A stretch of DNA of 64,000 nucleotides from positions 62,001-126,000 of the forward strand of contig NZ_BAABDF010000006.1 in the NCBI RefSeq assembly GCF_039539485.1, given 5' to 3'. The notes beneath the pieces were generated by a model. It made no database searches, was not told the origin of the DNA, and worked only from the letters and a program-made list of their open reading frames with translations. This stretch comes from Celeribacter arenosi. Its GTDB lineage: Bacteria > Pseudomonadota > Alphaproteobacteria > Rhodobacterales > Rhodobacteraceae. Shown piece after piece: positions 1 to 9,501 of the stretch. Made by a program: the position numbers and the translations under genes. Numbering within the stretch: position 1 is the stretch's first letter; the number at the start of each line of letters is the position of its first letter.

Positions 1-798
1 CGCCTCATTGGTGATATCGGCCAGCGCGGCATAGATGTTGACCAGATTGCGCGCCTCGGGGCGATCGGCCAACCCCTCCACCGTCTCGGGCAGGGGCGCG
101 GGATCGGTGCGCGCCTTCTTGAATTTCTTGGCAATCGCATCGGCATCATCGAGCATATTGATCCGCTCCATGTCGCTCTCGCCGGATTTCGACATCTTCT
201 TGGTCCCGTCGCGCAGGTTCATCACCCGCATCGCAGGCCCCTCGATGACCGGATTGGTCTGGGGGAAGAAATCGACTTTATAGTCGTGGTTGAACTTGGC
301 CGCGATATCGCGGGTCAATTCGACGTGCTGTTTCTGGTCCTCACCGACCGGCACATGGGTCGCATGATAGAGCAGGATGTCCGCCGCCATCAGCGCCGGA
401 TAGGCATAGAGACCCAATGACACGGCCTCGGCATTCTTGCCCGCCTTGTCCTTGAACTGCGTCATCCGGTTCATCCACCCGACACGCGCCACACAGGAAA
501 ACAACCACCCGAGCTCGGCATGTCCCGTCACCCGCGACTGGTTGAACAGAACCGACTTTTCAGGATCAACACCGGCGGCCAGATAGCCCGCAGCCACCTC
601 GCGCGTCGCCACCCGTAGATCTGCGGGATCCTGCCAGACGGTGACCGCATGCATGTCGACCACGCAATAAATCGTCTCGAAATCCCCGCCCTGCATATCC
701 ACAAAGCGTTTGATCGCCCCGAGATAATTGCCAAGCGTCAGACCGCCAGACGGCTTGATGCCGGAAAACACACGGGGGGTAAACGCCGTATCGGCCAT
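1..798 (-). CDS. trpS: Tryptophanyl-tRNA synthetase (C-terminus cut by window edge)
   Basis: Class I aminoacyl-tRNA synthetase that charges tRNA-Trp in the cytoplasm. The N-terminus reads through a Rossmann entry GIKPSGGLTLGNYLG (residues 13-27), the HIGH-equivalent of bacterial TrpRS. The signature KKMSKSGES lies near residue 200, and GEDQKQHVE, typical of TrpRS, precedes it. The ATG at 796-798 is the natural start. The frame is still open at base 1, so 266 residues are visible and roughly the last 70-80 residues of a usual TrpRS of about 340 are missing. The neighbouring rhomboid-like gene is divergent, with 78 bp between the two starts. Family assignment is certain. Confidence 0.95.
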   Translation of the reverse strand, partial: MADTAFTPRVFSGIKPSGGLTLGNYLGAIKRFVDMQGGDFETIYCVVDMHAVTVWQDPADLRVATREVAAGYLAAGVDPEKSVLFNQSRVTGHAELGWLFSCVARVGWMNRMTQFKDKAGKNAEAVSLGLYAYPALMAADILLYHATHVPVGEDQKQHVELTRDIAAKFNHDYKVDFFPQTNPVIEGPAMRVMNLRDGTKKMSKSGESDMERINMLDDADAIAKKFKKARTDPAPLPETVEGLADRPEARNLVNIYAALADITNEA

Positions 799-876
799 GA
801 AAGTCTCCGTCCTGCTGGATTTCGTCGCGCCTGTCGCATACCTAGGTGCGAAACCTCCGTCAAGGAACGCGCACCA

Positions 877-1560
877 ATGTCCGACCTACCCGAAAGCCCC
901 TTTAACGCCCTGCCACCCGCCGTCTGGGCGCTGGTGATCGTCATCACAGGCATCGAATTGCTGTTTCAGGTCGGCTCCTATGGCATCATCGGCGGCCCGA
1001 ATGCGGTCGGATGGCGCATCCACGCGATGGAAACCTACACCTTCTTTGACGTGATTTTCGAAGAAATGATGCTCAAAAACTACTGGCCCTTCGAACACGC
1101 CCAACGCTTTTTCACCTACGCCTTCGTGCACGCCTCGATGGTCCACGCCCTGATGGTCGCGGTCTTCGTTCTGGCATTTGGCAAAATGGTCGGCGAACGT
1201 TTCGGCAATATCGCCGTCATCGCGCTCTTCGTGGTTTCGACACTGGCCGGATCGCTCGCCTACGGGCTGATCCTTGATAGCAGCCGACCGCTGGTGGGGG
1301 GCTATCCGGCGGCCTTCGGGTTTCTGGGCGCCTATACATTCCTGCTCTGGGTCGGCCTCGGCGCGATGGGCAAAAACGCCTTTACCGCTTTCCGCCTGAT
1401 CGGATTTCTGGTCGCCATCCGCCTGATCTTCGCGATCTTCAACGGCCTGCCGCCCGACCTCGTGGCCGATATTGCAGGCTTCGCGGCGGGGTTTGTGCTC
1501 GCTGCCGCCATGGTGCCCGGTGCCATTCCGCGCCTGTTCCAACGCATCCGGCAACGATAA
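877..1560 (+). CDS. Rhomboid-family membrane protein, probably catalytically dead
   Basis: A 227-residue polytopic membrane protein with about six hydrophobic segments and the rhomboid fold pattern, including FGFLGAY after the fourth segment. Active rhomboids use a Ser in GxSG and a His in a later helix. Here the segment reads GYPAAFGFLGAY, so Tyr-Pro stands where Ser-Gly is expected. The later helix reads VADIAGFAAGF, with Asp where the His should be. It is therefore probably a non-proteolytic rhomboid-like protein that binds or chaperones membrane substrates; that role is inferred. The ATG at 877 is chosen because the 76 codons upstream in the same frame run antisense through the trpS start and look non-coding. 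Confidence 0.75.
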   Translation: MSDLPESPFNALPPAVWALVIVITGIELLFQVGSYGIIGGPNAVGWRIHAMETYTFFDVIFEEMMLKNYWPFEHAQRFFTYAFVHASMVHALMVAVFVLAFGKMVGERFGNIAVIALFVVSTLAGSLAYGLILDSSRPLVGGYPAAFGFLGAYTFLLWVGLGAMGKNAFTAFRLIGFLVAIRLIFAIFNGLPPDLVADIAGFAAGFVLAAAMVPGAIPRLFQRIRQR

Positions 1561-1571
1561 AGGCGCCGCGT

Positions 1572-3110
1572 CTACCCGCGCCGCATCGACCGTTTCAATT
1601 CGCCAAACCGCATCGCGCCAAACATCTGCGCGAGGGTGAAATAGGCCACGATCCCGCCCGCCACCAGCATCAGCGTGCCGAGCCCGCGTGACAGATCAAA
1701 CACCGGCCCCAACAGATACTCCAACGCGTAGAGCACGACACCCATCGCCACAGAGGCGGCCAGCACACGCGGTGCCCGCCGGATCGCGCGCGCGTCCAGA
1801 TGCGCGCCTTCGCCCATGCTCTTTTTGCCCCGCCACAACAGCGCAACCATGGTCCACGCCGCGAGGCTCGTCGCCACCGCCGCCGCATAAAAGCCGATCA
1901 CAAAGGACAGGCCGACCGCGGCCACCGCATTGATCACCATCGCCACCACCGCCAAACGGAACGGCGTGCGGGTATCCTCGCGCGCGAAATAGAGCGGCTG
2001 GAGCACCTTTTGCAGAACGAACGCGGGCAGTCCGAGCCCGTAGATCGCCACCGCCCATGCCGTCTTTTGCGCATCTTCCGGCGTGAACATCCCGCGTTGG
2101 AACAGGAACGAAATCAACGGCTCGGGGATCACGATCAACGCCACCGCCGCAGGCACCGTCAGCAACAGCGCGAATTCGAATGCACGGCTATAGGCATCGC
2201 GCGCGCCCGCACTATCGCCCGCCTGCAACCGGCGCGCCAGATCGGGCAGCAATACGATCCCGATCGCAATCGCCACCACGCCGAGCGGCAATTGATAGAG
2301 CCGGTCGGCGAGGTTGAGATACTGCAACGCGCCTTCCTGCGAAAAACTGGCGACCTGACGACCGACCAACAGATTGATCTGCACCACCCCACCGGCCAGC
2401 GCCGCAGGCCCCGCCAAAATCAACAGCCGCTTCATTTCCGGCGTCATGCGCGGCAGGCGCGGGCGCAGGGAAAACCCCGCCTTGGCTGCCGCGACCCAGA
2501 CGACGCTCAACTGCGCAACACCGGCCACAGGCACGGCCCAAATCAACGCCCGCCCCACATCCGCGCCCATCCGCGCGGCAACAATCATCGCCCCCGACAG
2601 GATCACGTTGAGCAAAACAGGCGCCGCCGCCGCCGCCGCAAACCGCCCCGTGGCGTTCAAAACACCCGAAAACAGCGCCCCGAGCGAGATGAACAGCACA
2701 TAGGGAAAGGTCACGCGCCCATAATCCACGGCCAAATCGAACCGCGCATCACCGATGAAACCGGCCGCCATCACAGTGACCAGCGCGGGCATGAAAATCA
2801 TCGCCGCCACGGTCAAAACCAACAGCATGGCGGCCAGCGCCGATAGCGTATCCTCGGCAAAGGCGCGCGCATCCTCGCCCGCCTCGACCTTTTTGGAAAA
2901 CAGCGGCACAAAGGCGACGTTCAACGTGCCTTCCGCGAAAAACCGGCGGAACATATTGGGCAGCGAAAAGGCGACCACAAAGGCCTCCGCCGCCGGTCCT
3001 GCCCCCAGAAAGGCGGCGATCAAGGCGTCGCGCACAAACCCCAAAATGCGGCTCATGAGGGTCCATCCCCCCACCGTCACAAAGCCGCGCAACAGGCGGA
3101 TCGGGTTCAT
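1572..3110 (-). CDS. murJ: Lipid II flippase MurJ (MviN family)
   Basis: A 512-residue protein with about 14 hydrophobic helices, the normal size of MurJ. It moves lipid-linked peptidoglycan precursor across the inner membrane. Recognisable family stretches are the N-terminal TLMSRILGFVRDALIAAFLG, the following FVVAFSLPNMFRRFFAEG, and the internal LFQRGMFTPEDA. The ATG overlaps the stop of the upstream glnD by 4 bp, so the two genes are translationally coupled; the glnD-murJ order is common in Rhodobacterales. The gene converges on the rhomboid gene with an 11 bp gap. Assignment is secure. Confidence 0.95.
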   Translation of the reverse strand: MNPIRLLRGFVTVGGWTLMSRILGFVRDALIAAFLGAGPAAEAFVVAFSLPNMFRRFFAEGTLNVAFVPLFSKKVEAGEDARAFAEDTLSALAAMLLVLTVAAMIFMPALVTVMAAGFIGDARFDLAVDYGRVTFPYVLFISLGALFSGVLNATGRFAAAAAAPVLLNVILSGAMIVAARMGADVGRALIWAVPVAGVAQLSVVWVAAAKAGFSLRPRLPRMTPEMKRLLILAGPAALAGGVVQINLLVGRQVASFSQEGALQYLNLADRLYQLPLGVVAIAIGIVLLPDLARRLQAGDSAGARDAYSRAFEFALLLTVPAAVALIVIPEPLISFLFQRGMFTPEDAQKTAWAVAIYGLGLPAFVLQKVLQPLYFAREDTRTPFRLAVVAMVINAVAAVGLSFVIGFYAAAVATSLAAWTMVALLWRGKKSMGEGAHLDARAIRRAPRVLAASVAMGVVLYALEYLLGPVFDLSRGLGTLMLVAGGIVAYFTLAQMFGAMRFGELKRSMRRG

Positions 3111-5935
3111 CCCTTAAGCGCCCGCAATGCGCCGGATTCAATCGCCGTGCGCAGCTTTTTCTCGAGCGCACGCTGCTTGGGTTCGGCGTGGATTTTCATC
3201 CCGAACATGTCCTTCACGTAAAAACTGTCCACGACCTGCGCGCCATAGGTGGCGATCTGCGCCGATGCGATGGAAATGCTGTTAGAGGCCAACTCCCGCG
3301 TCAGATCGAACAACAATCCGGGACGGTCGCGCGTATCCACCTCGATGATGGTGAAAATCTCGGAGCCCTCATTGTCGAATGTGATCGACGTGGGCACGTT
3401 GAATTTGCTCTCGCGCTTCTTGATCTTGTCGCGCGATTTGAGCGCATCGCGCGCCACAACTTCGCCCTTCAACGTCTTGCCGATCATCTGGCGCAGACGG
3501 GGCAGGCGGGACTGCTCATAGGGATTGCCATCGGCGTCCTGAACCCAGAAAATCGCCGTCGCATAGCCGTCTTTGGACGTATAGGTGCGCGCATCGACGA
3601 CGTTGGCCCCCACCAGCGCGAGTGCCCCGGCAAGACGCGAGAAAATACCCGGATGGTCGGCCAGCGCGAAACAGGCCCGCGTCGCATCGCGGTCCTCGTC
3701 TGGATGCAGGTCGATGCGGATTTCATCGTTGCTGATCCCCTGCAAAAGCCCTGCGAAGATCACATGCGCAGAGGTCGGCAACCCCTGCCAGTACGGCCCG
3801 TAATGGCGTTGGGTTTCGGCGCGCTTTTCCGCCGTGGTCCAATCGCCCAAGGCCTCGCGCAGCGCCCGCTTAGCCTCGCCTTCGCGGAACTCGCGGTTGA
3901 CCTCTTCGAGCCCGTGTTCGAGCGCAAAGGACGTCTGATGGTGCAGCCCGCGCAACAGTTGCGCTTTCCAGTTGTTCCACACATTCGGTCCCACGCCGCG
4001 AATGTCGCAGACCGTCAGAACCGTCAACAAATCCAACCGCTCGCGCGTCTTCACCGCCTTGGCAAAATCACGCACCGTGCGCGGGTCGGAAATATCGCGT
4101 TTCTGCGCCATATCCGACATCAACAAATGATAGCGCACCAGCCATTCGACCGTGTCGCATTCCGATGGTTTCAGCCCCAGACGCGGCGCCACCTTGCGCG
4201 CGATCCGTGCCCCGATCACCGAATGATCCTCGTCGCGCCCTTTGCCGATATCGTGCAGCAACAGCGCCACGAACAACACCTTGCGGTTCACTCCGGTTTT
4301 GAGAATGCCCGACGCGACAGGCAACTCCTCATGCAACTCGCCCCGCTCGATCTGGCTGAGCACGGAGATGCATTGGATCGTGTGCTCGTCGACCGTGTAG
4401 CTGTGATACATGTTGAACTGCATCATCGCGACGATGTGCTGGAATTCGGGAATAAACGCGCCCAGAACCCCCAATTCATTCATCCGCCGCAGCGCCCGTT
4501 CGGGGTTGCCGTGTTTGAGCATCAGGTCGAGAAACGTCTGCTGTGCCTCAGGCGTCTCGCGCATGTCCTGATCGATCACGTCGAGGTTGGCGGCAATCAG
4601 ACGCATCATATCGGGGTGGAGCAGATAGCCGGTGCGCAAGGCCTCCGCAAAGACCCGCAACAGATTGAGCTTGTCGGCCAGAAACGCCTTCGGATCCTCG
4701 GCCCGCAGACGCCCGTTTTCGACGCTGAAACCCTTGGCCACCTTCACGCGGCGGCTCAGGAAACGTTGCAGTTTGGGCGTCTGTTTGACGTGGGCATCTT
4801 CCAGCGCGGTCAGGAAAATCCGCGTCAACTCGCCCACCCGCGTGGCGTGGCGGAAATAGTCCTGCATGAAATGTTCGACCGCGCGCCGCCCCGAATGGTC
4901 GACGTACCCGAGCCGCTCTGCGACCTCGACCTGCAGATCAAAGGTCAATTGATCCATCGCCCGCTCGGTCGTCAGATGTAGCGCATTACGCGTCGCGTGC
5001 AGAAACGTCTCGGCCTCCGAGAACTGGCGGTATTCATCGGCGGTATACAATCCGGCCTTGACCAGATCATGCGCCTTGCGAACGCCATGGACGTATTTCG
5101 CGATCCAGAACAGCGACTGCAAATCGCGCAATCCGCCTTTGCCCTCTTTGACATTGGGCTCCACGACATAGCGCTGGCCGCCCTGCTTGCGGTGGCGCTC
5201 GGCGCGCTCTTCCAACTTCGCCTCGATGAACTCGCGCGCTGTGTTGCGAAACAACTCCGAGCGCAATTTGACATGCAGATCATGGGCCAGATCTTCGTTT
5301 CCGGCCAGAAACCGCGTCTCCAACATCGCCGTGCGAATGGTGAAGTCCTCTTTGCCCAACCGCAGACAATCGCGCACCGTGCGCGTCGAATGTCCGACCT
5401 TCAAATGCAGATCCCAGAACATGTAGAGCATGCTCTCGACCACACTTTCGATCCATCCGGTGACCTTATGGGGGGCCAAAAACAACAGATCGACGTCCGA
5501 ATAGGGCGACATCTCCGCGCGACCATACCCGCCCACGGCCAGCACCGCGATGCGCTCGCCCTGCGTGGGGTTGGGGTTGGGGTGCAATTTGACCATCGCC
5601 GTGTAGAGCACGGTGGTGACGATGCAATCGGTCAGCCACGCATAGGCATGCACCGCAGGGCGCGCATTGCGTGGCGCCTCGCTGATGGCTGCGGCAATCA
5701 CCGCGCGCCCGTTCTGGTTGGCGGCATCGACCACGCCAATCGTGGCGGCGCGCACATCGGCCGGCGATTCCGCCGACGCCCATGCGTCCTTTAACGCGGC
5801 CTCGACCGCATCAATGTCAAAAATGACTTTTTCGTCGCAGATCAATTCCCCCGGAGGGGGCGGGACGAAGGTGCGGAGCGTCGGTTCCTTAGAAACCGGC
5901 GCCACCGAAGGCGCGGGGTGCGGGGTCAATCTCAA
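3107..5935 (-). CDS. glnD: PII uridylyltransferase / uridylyl-removing enzyme GlnD
   Basis: Bifunctional nitrogen sensor that uridylylates PII proteins when glutamine is low and removes UMP when it is high. It has a nucleotidyltransferase domain with GGYGR (about residues 135-139) and the metal-binding DVDLL shortly after, a central HD hydrolase domain with LLLHDIGKGRDEDHS, and two C-terminal ACT domains that sense glutamine. Length (942) fits the family. The furthest start is a TTG that overlaps the upstream lipoprotein gene by 47 bp. A GTG at 5903-5905 would shorten the protein by 10 residues and reduce the overlap. Neither start has a clear ribosome binding site, so the exact N-terminus is open. 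Confidence 0.95.
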   Translation of the reverse strand: MRLTPHPAPSVAPVSKEPTLRTFVPPPPGELICDEKVIFDIDAVEAALKDAWASAESPADVRAATIGVVDAANQNGRAVIAAAISEAPRNARPAVHAYAWLTDCIVTTVLYTAMVKLHPNPNPTQGERIAVLAVGGYGRAEMSPYSDVDLLFLAPHKVTGWIESVVESMLYMFWDLHLKVGHSTRTVRDCLRLGKEDFTIRTAMLETRFLAGNEDLAHDLHVKLRSELFRNTAREFIEAKLEERAERHRKQGGQRYVVEPNVKEGKGGLRDLQSLFWIAKYVHGVRKAHDLVKAGLYTADEYRQFSEAETFLHATRNALHLTTERAMDQLTFDLQVEVAERLGYVDHSGRRAVEHFMQDYFRHATRVGELTRIFLTALEDAHVKQTPKLQRFLSRRVKVAKGFSVENGRLRAEDPKAFLADKLNLLRVFAEALRTGYLLHPDMMRLIAANLDVIDQDMRETPEAQQTFLDLMLKHGNPERALRRMNELGVLGAFIPEFQHIVAMMQFNMYHSYTVDEHTIQCISVLSQIERGELHEELPVASGILKTGVNRKVLFVALLLHDIGKGRDEDHSVIGARIARKVAPRLGLKPSECDTVEWLVRYHLLMSDMAQKRDISDPRTVRDFAKAVKTRERLDLLTVLTVCDIRGVGPNVWNNWKAQLLRGLHHQTSFALEHGLEEVNREFREGEAKRALREALGDWTTAEKRAETQRHYGPYWQGLPTSAHVIFAGLLQGISNDEIRIDLHPDEDRDATRACFALADHPGIFSRLAGALALVGANVVDARTYTSKDGYATAIFWVQDADGNPYEQSRLPRLRQMIGKTLKGEVVARDALKSRDKIKKRESKFNVPTSITFDNEGSEIFTIIEVDTRDRPGLLFDLTRELASNSISIASAQIATYGAQVVDSFYVKDMFGMKIHAEPKQRALEKKLRTAIESGALRALKG

Positions 5936-7067
5936 TTACCTGATTGTTCTGGATCGTGGCGACGGACAGGCCACGCTGGTTGGTGCCGTCGCTGCGCAAA
6001 CGGAACACGCCGTTCACACCCACGAAGCCGGAATTGCGCGTCAACGCCTGAGCGGTGAGCGCATCGGACGAACCGCTTTGCACCAAAGCCCCGATTGCCG
6101 CGATCCCGTCATAGGCGAGACCGGCCAGCGCATGGGGTTGTGCGCCATAGGCGGCGCTGTAGCGGTTCGCAAATGTGGTGGCCAGTTTCTGGTCGGGCAG
6201 TGCAAACCACGACCCCTGCAGACCGGGCACGCTGAGCGCCGAGGAGGGCACGTTCAACCGCTGCAACCCGATGAACTGCGGGTTCGGCGATTTGATCCCG
6301 TTCTCGGGCAACATCTGCGCAAACAGAGGCATCGCGCCATCATTGCCGGAGGTAAAGAAAATCGCATCCGCGCCGGTCGACTTCGCCGTGTTCGCAATCG
6401 GACGGATCGCATTGACCACGCCCTGCTGGCTCAACTCGACACTCTGCTCGGCGACCAGATTGGCCCCGCTGCGCGCAATCGCGCCCTTGATGGCGGCGGC
6501 ACCGGCGGCTTCGGCGGCACTCTGGCCGCTAACGATCATCACGTTGCGTTTGCCTTTGGAGGCCGCGTAGGACACCAGACGGCTGGCCGTATTGTCAAAG
6601 GTCGGGCCGAGGATAAACACGTTCCCGCCGGCAATCGCGGGGTTGTTGGAGAAGGACAGAACGTTCACGCCCTTGGTCGCCGCCGCAATCCCGGCGAGCT
6701 TGGCAGACCCGCCATATAGCGGCCCGAGAATGATTTTCGCGCCTTCGTTGACTGCACGTGTCGCGGCCGCATTGGCCCGCTCTGCCTGACCGCCCGTCGC
6801 ATAGACGCGCAGGTCGATTTGAACCCCGTCGAGGTCCGCAATCGCCAGTCGCGCCGCGTTTTCGAGCGATTTGGCCACCGCCGCATCCCCGCCTTGCGCA
6901 GATTCGTAGGGCACCAACAGGGCGACCGGAACCGGCGCGTTGGTGTTGATTTTCGGACCACCGGCACTGGGCACGGCAATCTGGTCACAGGCGGCAAGCG
7001 CAACAAAGGACAGCGCCAGTACAAGTTTCGAGAGCGACTTGCGGGCGACACGCAGAACAGCGAACAT
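5889..7067 (-). CDS. Penicillin-binding protein activator-like lipoprotein (LppC / periplasmic-binding fold)
   Basis: A 392-residue lipoprotein with signal sequence and lipobox ending LAAC (Cys about 27), so it is exported and lipid-anchored. The rest has the type I periplasmic-binding fold of the LppC/LpoA group: an N-terminal VALLVPY strand, ILGPLYGGSA, and later FIGLQRL and AGLAYDG. In gammaproteobacteria LpoA activates a peptidoglycan synthase. In Rhodobacterales similar proteins are named penicillin-binding protein activators, but activity is inferred. It is divergent from rsmI, a pairing seen in other proteobacteria. An amino-acid ABC receptor is the alternative, though no transporter genes are nearby. 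Confidence 0.8.
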   Translation of the reverse strand: MFAVLRVARKSLSKLVLALSFVALAACDQIAVPSAGGPKINTNAPVPVALLVPYESAQGGDAAVAKSLENAARLAIADLDGVQIDLRVYATGGQAERANAAATRAVNEGAKIILGPLYGGSAKLAGIAAATKGVNVLSFSNNPAIAGGNVFILGPTFDNTASRLVSYAASKGKRNVMIVSGQSAAEAAGAAAIKGAIARSGANLVAEQSVELSQQGVVNAIRPIANTAKSTGADAIFFTSGNDGAMPLFAQMLPENGIKSPNPQFIGLQRLNVPSSALSVPGLQGSWFALPDQKLATTFANRYSAAYGAQPHALAGLAYDGIAAIGALVQSGSSDALTAQALTRNSGFVGVNGVFRLRSDGTNQRGLSVATIQNNQVIEIDPAPRAFGGAGF

Positions 7068-7177
7068 GGGTAAACCTCACTTCAGGCAACAGGAACCCCA
7101 TGACGGGGTGTGCGAATTGAGGGGCAATCTACGGGAGCCCTCCCGATGTGTAAACGCCGCAAAGAACGGAATGTCAT

Positions 7178-8038
7178 GTGAATTTCGAAATCAAGCAGCT
7201 TCCCGCCGGACTTTATTTCGTCGCAACGCCGATCGGCAACGCGCGCGATATCACCCTGCGCGCGCTCGACATTCTGGCCTCTGCCGATGTCTTGGCCGCC
7301 GAGGACACGCGCTCTTTGCGCCATTTGATGGAGATCCACGGCATCCCTCTCGCCGGTCGCCACATCATCGCCTACCACGATCACAACGGTGCCTCCGCGC
7401 GCCCGCGCCTGCTCGGCCTGATGGCGCAGGGCAAATCGCTCGCCTATGCCTCGGAGGCGGGAACACCGCTGGTGGCCGACCCGGGATTTGTGCTCGGACG
7501 GGACGCGATTGCCGCCGATATTCCCGTAACATCGGCCCCCGGTCCCTCGGCGGTGATCGCCGCGCTGTCGATTTCGGGCCTGCCCACCGACCGCTTCCTG
7601 TTTGCGGGCTTCCCGCCCTCCACCGCAGGCGCGCGCCGGCGCATGTTTGACGAACTCTCGCCCCTGCGCGCCACTCTGGCCTTTTACGAAAGCCCCAAAC
7701 GCGTCAACCGCACCTTAACCGAACTCGCCGACACTTTCGGACCAGACCGCCCCGCGGTGATCTGCCGCGAACTCACCAAACGATTCGAGGAAGTGCGCCG
7801 TGGCACGCTCGCCTCATTGGCCGACGATCTCGCCGACGTGACGCTCAAAGGCGAGGTGGTGATGCTCGTCGGATACGCCGAAGCCGCCGCGCCACAGGAA
7901 GAGGACGTGGAGGCCGCCCTCGACGCCGCCCTCAAATCGTCGAGCGTCAAAGACGCCGCCGCAGAGGTCGCGGCAAAATACGGATTGAAGAAACGCGACG
8001 TCTATCAACTGGCGCTCGCCCGCACCGCAAAGGACTGA
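7178..8038 (+). CDS. rsmI: 16S rRNA (cytidine-1402-2'-O)-methyltransferase RsmI
   Basis: SAM-dependent tetrapyrrole-methylase-fold enzyme that 2'-O-methylates C1402 in the decoding centre of 16S rRNA. The N-terminal LYFVATPIGNARDITLRAL, then EDTRSLRHL, then PGPSAVIAALSISGLPTDRF and FYESPKR are all family hallmarks. The 286-residue length is normal. Translation starts at GTG (7178); the overlapping ATG two bases upstream runs straight into TGA. The yraN-type gene follows directly in the same reading frame after the TGA, suggesting coupled translation. Confidence 0.95.
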   Translation: MNFEIKQLPAGLYFVATPIGNARDITLRALDILASADVLAAEDTRSLRHLMEIHGIPLAGRHIIAYHDHNGASARPRLLGLMAQGKSLAYASEAGTPLVADPGFVLGRDAIAADIPVTSAPGPSAVIAALSISGLPTDRFLFAGFPPSTAGARRRMFDELSPLRATLAFYESPKRVNRTLTELADTFGPDRPAVICRELTKRFEEVRRGTLASLADDLADVTLKGEVVMLVGYAEAAAPQEEDVEAALDAALKSSSVKDAAAEVAAKYGLKKRDVYQLALARTAKD

Positions 8039-8041
8039 CCC

Positions 8042-8419
8042 CTGCCCACCGATCCGGCCCCGAGCGCGCGCGCCAGACGCGGCACGCACAACTACCACGC
8101 CGGTCACGCCGCCGAGGGTGTCGTGGCGCGCCACTACACCGAAAAGGGCGGCGAGGTGGTGGAAACCAACTGGCGCGGACGGGCAGGGGAAGTCGACCTG
8201 ATCGCGCGCCACGGTGACCTCACCATCTTCGTGGAGGTCAAAACATCGCGCACCCTTGCGCAGGCCACAGACCTCCTGCGCCCCGCCCAACTCGCCCGCA
8301 TCGCGCGCGCGGCAGAGGAATATATGGGTGGCGCGCTCACCGATTTCCGCATCGATGCCGGCTTCGTGGACGCCAGTGGCGCAATCACCCTCTACGAGAA
8401 CGTCACAGCCTACTCCTGA
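8042..8419 (+). CDS. yraN: YraN family protein (UPF0102), nuclease-like fold
   Basis: Small protein of the YraN/UPF0102 group, related in fold to Holliday-junction resolvases. The nuclease-like core is visible as GEVDLIARHGD followed by FVEVKT, giving the E-x-D and E-x-K metal site. Function is unproven in the family. The N-terminal helix HNYHAGHAAEGVVARHY is conserved in homologues but lies upstream of the first ordinary start (GTG at 8123). No ATG, GTG or TTG exists between the rsmI stop and that helix; a CTG at 8042 is the only near-cognate start. The coordinates assume CTG initiation or re-initiation after rsmI; the conservative version is 8123-8419. Confidence 0.8.
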   Translation: MPTDPAPSARARRGTHNYHAGHAAEGVVARHYTEKGGEVVETNWRGRAGEVDLIARHGDLTIFVEVKTSRTLAQATDLLRPAQLARIARAAEEYMGGALTDFRIDAGFVDASGAITLYENVTAYS

Positions 8420-8529
8420 CCCCATCGGTGCGGGCGCGCACAGCCACATGCGCCCGCGCGTTCCGACAAGACCATTGAACGCCACCCGCGCATGGTCCAT
8501 CTAAGGGGAAAGCCCTGAGGAGCCCAGAT

Positions 8530-9495
8530 TTGACCAGCCCCCGTTCCCTGCCACGTTCCCTGAAAATCGCGGTCCAGATGGACCCGCTCGCCCCCGTCAA
8601 CATCAATGCCGATAGCACATTCCGCATCATGGAAGAGGCGCAGGCACGCGGGCATAGCCTGTTTTACTACACGCCCGACCACCTCGCCTTTCAGGAAGGC
8701 CGCGTCACCGCGCGCGGCTGGCCCGTCACGGTGCGCCGCGAAGAGGGCAACCATTTCACCGCCGGCGACATGCAGGAAGTCGACCTGTCGGACTACGACG
8801 TCGTCTGGCTGCGCCAGGATCCGCCGTTCGACATGGGCTACATCACAACCACCCATATCCTCGACCTGATCCACCCCGAAACGCTGGTCGTCAACGACCC
8901 GTTCTGGGTGCGCAACTACCCCGAAAAACTGCTCGTGCTGCGCTTTCCCGACCTCACGCCGCCCACCGCCATCGCGCGCGACCTCGCCACGATCAAATCG
9001 TTCAAGGAAAAGCACGGCGACATCATCCTCAAACCGCTCTACGGCAATGGCGGCGCGGGCGTGTTCCGCCTCGATGAAAACGACCGCAACCTGTCCTCGC
9101 TGCACGAACTCTTCACCGGCTTCTCGCGCGAACCCCTGATCGTGCAGAAATTCCTGCCCGCCGTGTCCAAGGGCGACAAACGCATCATCCTCGTGGACGG
9201 CGACCCCGTCGGCGCGATCAACCGCGTGCCACAGGCGGGGGAAACCCGCTCCAACATGCACGTCGGCGGACGCCCCGAAAAAATCGGCCTCACGGACCGC
9301 GACCGCGAAATCTGCGACGCCATCGGCCCGCTCCTGCGCGAAAAGGGTCAGGTCTTTGTGGGGATCGACGTGATCGGCGACTACCTCACCGAAATCAACC
9401 TGACCTCACCGACCGGCATTCAGGAACTCGAACGCTTTGACGGCACCAATGCCGCCGAGGCGATCTGGGTCGCGATCGAGGGCCGCGTCGGCTAG
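8530..9495 (+). CDS. gshB: Glutathione synthetase
   Basis: ATP-grasp ligase for the second step of glutathione synthesis, joining gamma-glutamylcysteine and glycine. The N-terminus KIAVQMDPLAPVNINADSTF is the classic GshB opening. VVNDPFWVRNYPEKLL, ILKPLYGNGGAGVFRL (ATP-grasp loop) and EINLTSPTGIQEL follow in order. Length 321 is close to the usual 315. The start given is TTG at 8530, which adds about ten residues before KIAVQMDP. It belongs to the rsmI-yraN-gshB rightward run. The GST at 11.1 kb and the ChaC-like enzyme at 63 kb are further glutathione genes in the window. Confidence 0.97.
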   Translation: MTSPRSLPRSLKIAVQMDPLAPVNINADSTFRIMEEAQARGHSLFYYTPDHLAFQEGRVTARGWPVTVRREEGNHFTAGDMQEVDLSDYDVVWLRQDPPFDMGYITTTHILDLIHPETLVVNDPFWVRNYPEKLLVLRFPDLTPPTAIARDLATIKSFKEKHGDIILKPLYGNGGAGVFRLDENDRNLSSLHELFTGFSREPLIVQKFLPAVSKGDKRIILVDGDPVGAINRVPQAGETRSNMHVGGRPEKIGLTDRDREICDAIGPLLREKGQVFVGIDVIGDYLTEINLTSPTGIQELERFDGTNAAEAIWVAIEGRVG

Positions 9496-9501
9496 GCGCG
9501 T

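Noticed and set aside
1800..2846. A 348-codon Arg/His-rich frame antisense to murJ
   Set aside because: The protein is low complexity with no recognisable fold and mirrors the murJ codon pattern.
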